The notes under the pieces were generated by a model that was not told where the DNA came from, did no database searches, and saw only the letters and a list, made by a program, of their open reading frames with translations. This document shows positions 1-6,102 of a DNA stretch of 7,328 nt, piece after piece. Within the stretch, counting starts at the first letter, position 1. Every line of letters begins with the position of its first letter. This stretch comes from Akkermansiaceae bacterium (GTDB lineage: Bacteria > Verrucomicrobiota > Verrucomicrobiia > Verrucomicrobiales > Akkermansiaceae), in contig JARFPV010000183.1 in the NCBI GenBank assembly GCA_029288115.1, positions 1 to 7,328 of the forward strand, in the 5' to 3' direction. Made by a program: the position numbers and the translations under genes.

Positions 1-1095
1 CTCAAGGTCAATGCGGTCGGCAAGGTTGCGTGCCTTGATCCGGTGGTCGCGTTTGGCACGGCGTTCAGATAGTTGACGGCGCTTTTTTTGTCTCTTTTCG
101 AGTTTTTCTATTTCCTCGTCGAGCTTCAGGTAGCTCTCGTAACGGCCTTCATCCAGTTCGCCGGTCTCTACAGCAGCACGAATAGCACACCCTGCGTCAT
201 TACCATGTTTGCAATCGTGGAATTTGCACTGCGCCGACAGTTCCTCGACATCAGAAAAGCTCTCACGCAACGTTTGTTCATCGGTCCACATCTGGATCTC
301 ACGCATCCCTGGGTTATCAATGAGAATTCCTCCGTCATCGAGTAGAATGAGCTCTCGAGCGGTCGTGGTGTGCCTCCCTTTTCCAGTGAGCTCATTAACA
401 TCACTGGTCCACTGAAACTCTTCGCCTAACAATTGGTTGACGAGGGTTGATTTTCCGACACCGCTCGATCCAACCAATGTCACCGAAACTCCTGATGCGA
501 GATACTTTCGTAACACCTCGAGTCCTTCATTCTTGGCCGCAGAGGTAATGTAAACATCTGCATTTTCATCAAGGTCCTGGATTAACTCTGCAGCTTCGCG
601 ATTTTGCTCATCAGGAAACAAATCGGATTTGTTCACTAACACAACAGCCTTGGAGCCACTTCGTTTGATCAGGGTAAAATATCGCTCCATCCGGCGCGGA
701 TTGAAATCCGACCCCGCATCGGTAACCACAACAACTACGGTGACGTTTGCCGCGATGACTTGTTCCTCGGCACTTTTCCCCGGAAGCTTTCTAGAAAAGC
801 ACGTTTGCCTGGGAAGGCGCGCGCGGATCATACTTTCGCCTTCCTCATCCTTAGCAAGCTCAAGCGCCACCCAGTCGCCCACCGCAGGCAGTTCTGCATC
901 GTTCGCTGCATCATGATAAACCTTGCCAGACATGACAACCTCACGCTCACAAACATCACCCTCATCATCGATGAACAGCGCCCCGTAGGTGATTTTGTTA
1001 TCACGAATCAGACGTGCAGGAACACAGTTTCTCAGCGGAAGCTCATCAAAGTCTTTCTGGAATTCTTCATTCCAGCCTAAATTCGTTAGATCCAT
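1..1095 (-). CDS. rsgA: Ribosome small subunit-dependent GTPase A (RsgA/YjeQ family), C-terminus cut by window edge
   Basis: RsgA is a cytoplasmic GTPase that binds the 30S subunit late in assembly and hydrolyses GTP to check and release it. Reading down from ATG at 1095 gives 365 codons with no stop to base 1, so only the last residues are missing. The GTPase motifs are in the circularly permuted order typical of the family: an OB-like N-terminal region (about 20-95), G4 NKSD (155-158), G5 TSAAK (184-188), the P-loop GSSGVGKS (209-216), G2 TGKGRHTTT (237-245) and G3 DNPGMRE (260-266). A zinc-knuckle pattern follows: C290, C295, H297, C303 with C-x4-C-x-H-x5-C spacing. The tail (about 325-360) is charged and very basic, probably a helix. 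G3 reads DNPG where DTPG or DSPG is usual. The gene starts 29 bp after the DUF5069 stop and has its own candidate promoter. The identification is firm; the exact C-terminus is unknown. Confidence 0.96.
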   Translation of the reverse strand, partial: MDLTNLGWNEEFQKDFDELPLRNCVPARLIRDNKITYGALFIDDEGDVCEREVVMSGKVYHDAANDAELPAVGDWVALELAKDEEGESMIRARLPRQTCFSRKLPGKSAEEQVIAANVTVVVVVTDAGSDFNPRRMERYFTLIKRSGSKAVVLVNKSDLFPDEQNREAAELIQDLDENADVYITSAAKNEGLEVLRKYLASGVSVTLVGSSGVGKSTLVNQLLGEEFQWTSDVNELTGKGRHTTTARELILLDDGGILIDNPGMREIQMWTDEQTLRESFSDVEELSAQCKFHDCKHGNDAGCAIRAAVETGELDEGRYESYLKLDEEIEKLEKRQKKRRQLSERRAKRDHRIKARNLADRIDLE

Positions 1096-1101
1096 AGGAG
1101 C

Positions 1102-1130
1102 ATTCTAGCAAATCGGTTTCTCGCTCACAA
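1102..1130 (-). promoter_or_regulatory. Candidate sigma-70 promoter for rsgA (extended -10, leaderless)
   Basis: On the minus strand TTGTGA (1130-1125, 4 of 6 to the -35 consensus) is followed by exactly 17 bases and then TAGAAT (1107-1102, 5 of 6 to the -10 consensus), preceded by TGC, which makes an extended -10. Six bases separate the -10 from the rsgA ATG at 1095, so transcription would begin at or next to the A of the start codon and the mRNA would be leaderless. No Shine-Dalgarno sequence lies before this ATG, which fits. The -35 includes the TGA stop of the upstream gene. This is a pattern match only; read-through from the gcv operon remains possible. Confidence 0.5.
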
Positions 1131-1547
1131 GCGTCCGTCATCGGCATCCAGGTAGTCGAAAAACGACTGAATCTCATCGCGATCCTGCCAGCCGGCCTCT
1201 TCCTTGCGGAAAACGAGTTTCTCGGTGAAGTCGTCACGGAAGCCGCGGTTTCTCATGTAGCTACTCCACCACTCGAGTTCGTGTTCATCGGGTCTCTTGC
1301 CGTTTTCCCAGCACCACTCGAGTGCTTGCTCATCGGTCGCACCGTCGAGGATAACATGCTTCAGATCCTCATAATCGACGTGGAGGAACTGACAGGTCCA
1401 GGCGTCCATCGCCTTGCCCATGTTGGGTTCAAATTCCGGATCAAGTGCACCTGATGATCGAAGGCGGACTTTGCTACAAAGACGTGCAAAATAAACGTAT
1501 CCGTGAACCTCATCACGCGGACTGGCGGGTGGTATGTAATCGCTCAT
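1125..1547 (-). CDS. DUF5069-like conserved protein of unknown function, 140 aa
   Basis: The 140-residue acidic, Trp-rich protein has no signal peptide or membrane segment, so it is probably cytoplasmic. Its start, SPRDEVHGYVYFARLCSKVR (residues 9-28), and its end, IQSFFDYLDADDGRL (126-140), resemble from memory the DUF5069 family, whose members open with a Pro-Arg-x-x-x-x-Gly-Tyr plus Arg/Lys pattern and end near an Asp-Glu/Asp-Gly-Arg motif. The middle holds two similar segments, TDEQALEWCW (71-80) and PDEHELEWWS (86-95). I know of no established function for the family and assign none. I chose the ATG at 1547, 8 bp after the gcvP stop, over an in-frame ATG at 1598 because the extra 17 residues overlap the end of gcvP and look unlike the family start. 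The short gap and shared strand suggest co-transcription with gcvTHP. Family assignment is likely but was not checked against a profile. Confidence 0.85.
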   Translation of the reverse strand: MSDYIPPASPRDEVHGYVYFARLCSKVRLRSSGALDPEFEPNMGKAMDAWTCQFLHVDYEDLKHVILDGATDEQALEWCWENGKRPDEHELEWWSSYMRNRGFRDDFTEKLVFRKEEAGWQDRDEIQSFFDYLDADDGRL

Positions 1548-1555
1548 AATCTTAT

Positions 1556-4384
1556 TTATTGTTCTTGTGTGAATGCTTCCATGCCTACGCAGGAGCACAC
1601 AAGATTACGGTCACCGTGCACGTTGTCAATACGACCGACAGCCGGCCAGAATTTGTGGTCACGTTGACACGGCATCGGGTATGCAGCTTTTTCACGAAGA
1701 TACGGGTGGTTCCAAGAGTCGGAAATGACCATTTCGGCTGTATGCGGTGCGTTCTTCAGAACATTGTCGTCCTTGTCAGCTCGTCCTTCAGCCACGTCCA
1801 TGATCTCTCCGTGGATGGAAATCATGGCGTCGCAAAACTTGTCGAGTTCCGCTTTTGACTCGGATTCGGTAGGCTCGATCATCAATGTGCCTGCGACCGG
1901 CCAGCTCATGGTTGGGGCATGGTAACCGTAGTCCATCAGGCGCTTGGCGACATCCTCAACAGTAATACCACTCTGCTCCGTGATTGGGCGCAGGTCGATG
2001 ATGCATTCGTGCGCGACCAGACCTTTATTGCCAGTGTAGAGCACTGGAAAATATTCGTTGAGTCGCTTAGCCATGTAATTGGCATTTAATATCGCCATCT
2101 TGGTCGCTTCGGTAAGACCTTCAGCACCCATCATGGCAATGTACATCCATGAAATCGTGTTGATGCTGGCACTGCCATAGGCAGCGGAGCAAACGGGAAA
2201 CTGTTTGTTTTCCATCGTTTCATGGCCTGGAAGGTAGGGCACCAATTGTTTGGCCACACCGATCGGACCGACACCCGGCCCCCCGCCACCATGCGGGATA
2301 CAGAACGTTTTATGTAAGTTCAGGTGACAGACATCTGCCCCAATCAGACCTGGACTCGTCAACCCGACCTGAGCATTCATGTTGGCACCATCCATGTACA
2401 CCTGTCCTCCGTTATCGTGAATCGTTTGGCAGATATCCACAATAGTTGCCTCATAGACACCGTGAGTGGATGGGTAAGTGATCATCAGCGCCCCTAGATT
2501 CTCTGTGTGCTGCTCGGCTTTGGTTTTCAGATCAGCTACGTCGATGTTGCCCTCGTCATCACAGGCAACAGGGATCACTTTAAAGCCGGCCATTACAGCG
2601 GATGCCGGGTTTGTTCCATGCGCAGATGTAGGAATGATGCAGACGTTGCGATCCATGTCACTGTTGGCTTCATGGTATCTACGGATAGCCAGCAGGCCGG
2701 CATACTCACCTTGGGAGCCCGCGTTGGGCTGTAGGGAAACAGCGGCAAACCCAGTGATACGCGCCAACCAGTCGGATAGTTCATCAAGCATCTGGCGGTA
2801 CCCGACGGTTTGGTCGTCGGGGGCAAACGGGTGGATATGTGCCACTTCCGGCCAGCTCAATGGCATCATTTCGGCCGTGGCATTCAGCTTCATTGTGCAT
2901 GAACCAAGCGCGATCATCGATTCGTTAAGCGCCAGATCCTTTTTCTCAAGGCGCGCAAGGTAACGCAGCATTTCTGTTTCTGAATGATAGCTATTAAAAA
3001 CAGGAGCTGTGCAAAAACCTGACTGACGTGTGTTCCCCTCACCCCACTCAGGTGCTTTCGATTTAAGATCAGCGGGTTGATTGATGTCAAAAACACCAAG
3101 CAATGCTCCGCCATCGTCACAGGTGAAGGTCTCATCGAATGCAATAGAGATATGATCCTCATCGATCTTGCGCAGGTTGTATCCCGCCTCGACCGCCTTC
3201 GCAATGAAGCTATCCGCCTTGCCTGAAACTTTAACCGTCAGAGTATCAAAAAAGTTCCCTGTCGTAACTTCAAAACCAGCGGCTGTTAGCGACGCAGCCA
3301 TGACACAAGCAGCGCGATGCACATTATTCGCAATATTCCGCAATCCATCAGGCCCGTGATAAACAGCATACATGGATGCCATCACGGCTAATAAAACCTG
3401 GGCCGTGCAGATGTTAGACGTCGCTTTATCGCGACGAATGTGTTGCTCGCGAGTTTGTAGAGAGAGGCGGTATCCGGGCTTACCTTGGGAATCGATTGAC
3501 ACCCCGATGAGGCGTCCGGGCATCTTGCGCTTCAGCTTATCCGTGCAAGACATGAAAGCGGCATGTGGTCCACCATAGCCGAATGGCACGCCAAACCTCT
3601 GGCTATTTCCAACGCAGATATCGGCACCAAATTCACCTGGTGCGCGCAGGACAGTCAACGCCAACAAATCGGCTGCCACGATGGCTAGCGCGCCAGATGC
3701 ATGCACCTTATCAATCAAGCCGGTGTAGTCTTCCACTGAGCCACGTGTGTCTGGATACTGGACAAGCACCGCAAACAACCCCTCGCAGTCTGAGGGATCG
3801 AATTTTTTCCAATCCCCCACCTTGATCTGGATACCGAGAGGTTCCGCACGGGTCTGAACAACGTCAATGGTCTGCGGGTGACAACTATCAGCAACAAACA
3901 GCGTAGTCCCGCGTGGTTTACCCGACTTCGCGAGTGCCATCGCCTCAGCGGCGGCGGTCCCCTCATCAAGCAATGATGCTCCTGCGACATCAAGCCCGGT
4001 GAGATCGGCAATCATCGTTTGAAAGTTCAGCAAGGCCTCCAACCGGCCCTGGGCTATTTCCGCCTGATAGGGAGTATAGGCGGTGTACCAGCCCGGGTTT
4101 TCCAAAATATTACGTTGAATGACTGGAGGAACAATCGTGCCACTGTATCCTTGGCCGATGTAGGATTTGACCACCCTGTTCTGCTGCATGATACCACGCA
4201 GGCGGCCAAGTGCAGCGGTTTCACTAAGTGCGCTGGGAAGATCAAGAGGGTCACCTCCGCGGATATTATCAGGAACAGCATCATCGATCAGTTCAACAAT
4301 GCGCTCGTATCCAAGCTCCTTGATCATACTATCGCGGACATCACCCACGCTACCGACGTGACGGTTACAAAAGTCAGTGTGCAT
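1556..4384 (-). CDS. gcvP: Glycine dehydrogenase (decarboxylating), glycine cleavage system P-protein, 942 aa
   Basis: P-protein is the PLP enzyme that decarboxylates glycine and passes the aminomethyl group to the lipoyl arm of GcvH. At 942 residues it is the full-length single-chain form, with two homologous halves fused, not the split gcvPA/gcvPB type. The N-half (about 1-440) has the family stretches [19 protein letters not shown] (75-93), [19 protein letters not shown] (96-114) and [16 protein letters not shown] (263-278). The C-half carries the active site: [15 protein letters not shown] (487-501), [13 protein letters not shown] (552-564), [10 protein letters not shown] (587-596), [12 protein letters not shown] (664-675) and [18 protein letters not shown] (687-704), where K692 is the expected PLP lysine. 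Two PLP half-domains with one active lysine is normal for the family. The start [11 protein letters not shown] matches the usual FxxRHxG opening. No Shine-Dalgarno is evident. gcvP follows gcvH after 85 bp that contain a terminator-like hairpin. Stop is TAA at 1558-1556. Confidence 0.98.
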   Translation of the reverse strand: MHTDFCNRHVGSVGDVRDSMIKELGYERIVELIDDAVPDNIRGGDPLDLPSALSETAALGRLRGIMQQNRVVKSYIGQGYSGTIVPPVIQRNILENPGWYTAYTPYQAEIAQGRLEALLNFQTMIADLTGLDVAGASLLDEGTAAAEAMALAKSGKPRGTTLFVADSCHPQTIDVVQTRAEPLGIQIKVGDWKKFDPSDCEGLFAVLVQYPDTRGSVEDYTGLIDKVHASGALAIVAADLLALTVLRAPGEFGADICVGNSQRFGVPFGYGGPHAAFMSCTDKLKRKMPGRLIGVSIDSQGKPGYRLSLQTREQHIRRDKATSNICTAQVLLAVMASMYAVYHGPDGLRNIANNVHRAACVMAASLTAAGFEVTTGNFFDTLTVKVSGKADSFIAKAVEAGYNLRKIDEDHISIAFDETFTCDDGGALLGVFDINQPADLKSKAPEWGEGNTRQSGFCTAPVFNSYHSETEMLRYLARLEKKDLALNESMIALGSCTMKLNATAEMMPLSWPEVAHIHPFAPDDQTVGYRQMLDELSDWLARITGFAAVSLQPNAGSQGEYAGLLAIRRYHEANSDMDRNVCIIPTSAHGTNPASAVMAGFKVIPVACDDEGNIDVADLKTKAEQHTENLGALMITYPSTHGVYEATIVDICQTIHDNGGQVYMDGANMNAQVGLTSPGLIGADVCHLNLHKTFCIPHGGGGPGVGPIGVAKQLVPYLPGHETMENKQFPVCSAAYGSASINTISWMYIAMMGAEGLTEATKMAILNANYMAKRLNEYFPVLYTGNKGLVAHECIIDLRPITEQSGITVEDVAKRLMDYGYHAPTMSWPVAGTLMIEPTESESKAELDKFCDAMISIHGEIMDVAEGRADKDDNVLKNAPHTAEMVISDSWNHPYLREKAAYPMPCQRDHKFWPAVGRIDNVHGDRNLVCSCVGMEAFTQEQ

Positions 4385-4408
4385 CAGTTTGGTTTCTGTT
4401 AGTTGATG

Positions 4409-4440
4409 AAAAAGAAGTCAGGCGTGCCGGAGCACGCCTG
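4409..4440 (-). terminator. Terminator-like hairpin between gcvH and gcvP (UCCG tetraloop plus U-tract)
   Basis: On the minus (transcribed) strand a perfect 9-bp stem forms from CAGGCGTGC (4440-4432) and GCACGCCTG (4427-4419), closed by a TCCG loop (4431-4428). With its C-G closing pair this is a cUNCGg tetraloop, an extra-stable class. It is followed by ACTTC and then five T (4413-4409). On the plus strand the hairpin is not followed by T, so it is directional. It sits 29 nt after the gcvH stop and 34 nt before the gcvP ATG. The U-tract is interrupted, so partial termination, or protection of the gcvTH 3' end after processing, is as likely as full termination. Confidence 0.6.
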
Positions 4441-4469
4441 TGGAATATCGTTGCCCATACCGAGTTATC

Positions 4470-4847
4470 TCAGCCAATGAGTGACTTATAGCCATCGGCA
4501 TCCATCAGCGCCTCTACGTCCGCTGTATCACGCACGCGCACCTTGAACAACCAACCAGCGCCGTAGGGGTCGGTATTGACGAGTGCCGGATCGCCATCGA
4601 GATCGATATTGCCCTCGGTGATTTCACCGGCAACAGGGCAATAAATATCGCTCGCTGCCTTCACTGACTCAACCACCGCAATGGGGTCCTGCGCATCACA
4701 CGTTCGGCCTTCATCAGGAAGTTCCACAAACACCACATCGGTGAGTTCTTCTTGGGCGTGATCGGTGATACCAACGGTAGCGATGTCGCCTTCGAGGAGT
4801 ATCCACTCGTGATCGGATGTATAGCGTAAATTCTCAGGTACGTTCAT
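4470..4847 (-). CDS. gcvH: Glycine cleavage system H-protein (lipoyl carrier), 125 aa
   Basis: H-protein is the small lipoylated shuttle that carries the aminomethyl group from GcvP to GcvT and then reducing equivalents to the L-protein. The 125-residue length is typical. Residues 7-17, LRYTSDHEWIL, match the family opening (usually Y-x-x-x-HEW). The hybrid lipoyl motif VVESVKAASDIYCPVAGE (58-75) puts the lipoyl-lysine at K63. NTDPYGAGWLFKV (91-103) is the conserved C-terminal segment. The ATG at 4847 is the natural start because the motif-bearing N-terminus begins directly there. The 39-bp gap from gcvT is AT-rich with no clear Shine-Dalgarno. Being second in the T-H-P order and upstream of the hairpin, gcvH could be made in excess over gcvP, as the complex is known to need. 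The lipoylation enzymes are not in the window. Identification is secure. Confidence 0.98.
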   Translation of the reverse strand: MNVPENLRYTSDHEWILLEGDIATVGITDHAQEELTDVVFVELPDEGRTCDAQDPIAVVESVKAASDIYCPVAGEITEGNIDLDGDPALVNTDPYGAGWLFKVRVRDTADVEALMDADGYKSLIG

Positions 4848-4886
4848 AGGTTTATATTTATCTTTGCGTTTAAATTTCTCGCAGGA

Positions 4887-5993
4887 TCAACCTTTCTTGT
4901 AAAAGGGTTTCTTCACCACTTTGGCTTCAAATTTCCTACCTCGGACACCAACATCAACCAAGGTGCCCAATTTTGCATGGGAAACGGGCAGGTAGGCGAG
5001 TCCGATCCCTTGTTTCAGGCTAGGCGAGAGCACGCCGCTAGTCAGCTCTGAGATGAGTTCTCCCTCTTTGGAAAAGACCTCATAATGCGCACGTGGTGGT
5101 GCCCCTTTTCCGGTGTATTGAAGTGCTACAAGACGTTCCTTCAAGCCGTCCTCTTTTTGGCGGACGAGTACATCCCTACCGATGAACCCGCCTTTATCCA
5201 GAACACAGAAGAATCCGAGCCCTGCCTCGAGTGGAGTGCGGGTGGATGAAAGGTCCGATCCATTGAGCGGATAGCAAACTTCCAGACGCAAGCTGTCGCG
5301 TGCTCCGAGACCACAGGGTTTCGCACCCGCATCGACAAACCGCTGAAACCAAGCGCTACCGCTATTGGACGGTGAGAAAAACTCAAACCCGTCCTCACCG
5401 GTATAGCCAGTGCGACAAACAATCAGCGACTCCCCCTCGCAGCACCACATCGCCATGCCATTCCTCGTCGGCAGTTCCTGTTCGGGGAACAGTTTGGTAA
5501 ACGCGGCTGAAGCATTTGGGCCCTGCACCGCCATCCCCGCCCAGGCTTCACTTACGTTGATGAGTGAGAGCTCGTCTGTCAGATGCTTCGCCAGCCAAGC
5601 GTAATCCACATCAATCATCGAGGCATTGACCACGAGAAAAATCCGACCTTCAGCCTGACGGTAAATGATCATATCATCGATCACTCCACCATTTTCATTG
5701 AGCATGAGCGTGTATTGCCCTCCCCCGACATCTAGTTTGCAAACATCGTTGGTGAGAACCTTGTTTAACCAGTCCTCAGCACCAGCGCCTTCCAGAATAA
5801 ACTGACCCATGTGAGATATGTCAAAAATCCCGACATCGTTGCGCACAGCACTATGCTCGTCCATAATGCTGGTGTACTGCACTGGCATGTTCCAGCCTGC
5901 GAATGGGATCATCTTGCCACCCAGCTCTTCGTGAAGAGCAGCCAGTGGTGATTCCTGAATGGTTTCGCTCACGGGTGCGACGGTGTGAGCCAT
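4887..5993 (-). CDS. gcvT: Glycine cleavage system T-protein (aminomethyltransferase), 368 aa
   Basis: T-protein takes the aminomethyl group from lipoylated GcvH and, with tetrahydrofolate, releases ammonia and methylene-tetrahydrofolate. From ATG at 5993 the product is 368 residues, a normal length. Family motifs in order: LHEELGGKMIPFAGWNMPVQY starting at 20 (core GGKMIPFAGW, 25-34), RNDVGIFDISHMGQ (51-64), the folate-site segment GGVIDDMIIY (102-111) whose Asp pair (106-107) should include the catalytic or folate-contacting Asp, RTGYTGEDGFE (194-204), GLGARDSLRLE (228-238), TSGVLSPSLKQGIGLAY (318-334) and the basic end KKPFYKKG. An in-frame ATG at 6095 would add 34 residues, but these overlap the selA start on the other strand and lie before the conserved N-terminus. 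The sequence before 5993 (GCGAAGTG) gives only a weak Shine-Dalgarno match. gcvT is the first gene of the gcvT-gcvH-gcvP run and diverges from selA. Confidence 0.98.
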   Translation of the reverse strand: MAHTVAPVSETIQESPLAALHEELGGKMIPFAGWNMPVQYTSIMDEHSAVRNDVGIFDISHMGQFILEGAGAEDWLNKVLTNDVCKLDVGGGQYTLMLNENGGVIDDMIIYRQAEGRIFLVVNASMIDVDYAWLAKHLTDELSLINVSEAWAGMAVQGPNASAAFTKLFPEQELPTRNGMAMWCCEGESLIVCRTGYTGEDGFEFFSPSNSGSAWFQRFVDAGAKPCGLGARDSLRLEVCYPLNGSDLSSTRTPLEAGLGFFCVLDKGGFIGRDVLVRQKEDGLKERLVALQYTGKGAPPRAHYEVFSKEGELISELTSGVLSPSLKQGIGLAYLPVSHAKLGTLVDVGVRGRKFEAKVVKKPFYKKG

Positions 5994-6035
5994 CACTTCG
6001 CTTGTCAAATCAGGACAACGCGCTAATTTCCTTTT
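5994..6035. promoter_or_regulatory. 42-bp divergent intergenic region between gcvT and selA
   Basis: Only 42 bp separate the two divergent start codons, so both promoters and any operator must lie here or reach into the coding sequences. For gcvT (minus) I see only a weak extended -10-like CATAAA (6038-6033, preceded by TGG) that overlaps the selA ATG and has no matching -35. A long 5' leader such as a glycine riboswitch does not fit unless transcription starts well inside selA. One arm of a 9-bp inverted repeat (6020-6028) lies here and the other (6094-6102) lies inside selA. Confidence 0.5.
6002..6029 (+). promoter_or_regulatory. Weak candidate promoter for selA
   Basis: TTGTCA (6002-6007, 5 of 6 to -35) is followed 16 bp later by TAATTT (6024-6029, only 3 of 6 to -10). 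Six bases then lead to the selA ATG, so transcription would start at the start codon. This is the same -10-to-ATG spacing as the rsgA candidate. The poor -10 keeps confidence low. Confidence 0.25.
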
Positions 6036-6102
6036 ATGCCAAATCCACAGCAAAGCCTGCGTGAACTGCCATCTGTTGAAAAATTGACCAAACAATTAGC
6101 GC
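6020..6102. repeat. 9-bp inverted repeat flanking the selA start
   Basis: GCGCTAATT (6020-6028) and its exact complement AATTAGCGC (6094-6102) face each other with 65 bp between the arms. One arm lies in the gcvT/selA gap and the other inside the first codons of selA. They could be paired operator half-sites for the divergent genes. A match of this size within about 100 bp can also occur by chance, roughly a few percent by simple counting. Confidence 0.3.

Noticed and set aside
1548..1598. A 17-residue N-terminal extension of the DUF5069-like protein from ATG at 1598
   Set aside because: It lies almost entirely within the 3' end of gcvP in another frame, and the family-like start begins just after the ATG at 1547.
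2478..2963. A 161-codon open frame on the plus strand
   Set aside because: It is antisense to the well-supported gcvP C-terminal half, and its translation has no recognisable domain.
4851..4856. A TATAAA-like -10 on the minus strand just before gcvH
   Set aside because: It is only three bases from the ATG, has no -35 partner at 16-18 bp, and lies in an AT-rich spacer where such matches are expected.
6003..6008. A perfect TTGACA -35 box on the minus strand just upstream of gcvT
   Set aside because: A -10 at the right distance would fall inside the gcvT coding sequence, and nothing there resembles TATAAT.
5994..6095. A 34-residue N-terminal extension of gcvT from ATG at 6095
   Set aside because: It overlaps the start of selA on the opposite strand, lies before the conserved T-protein N-terminus and resembles no known extension. 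The ATG at 5993 gives a normal length.
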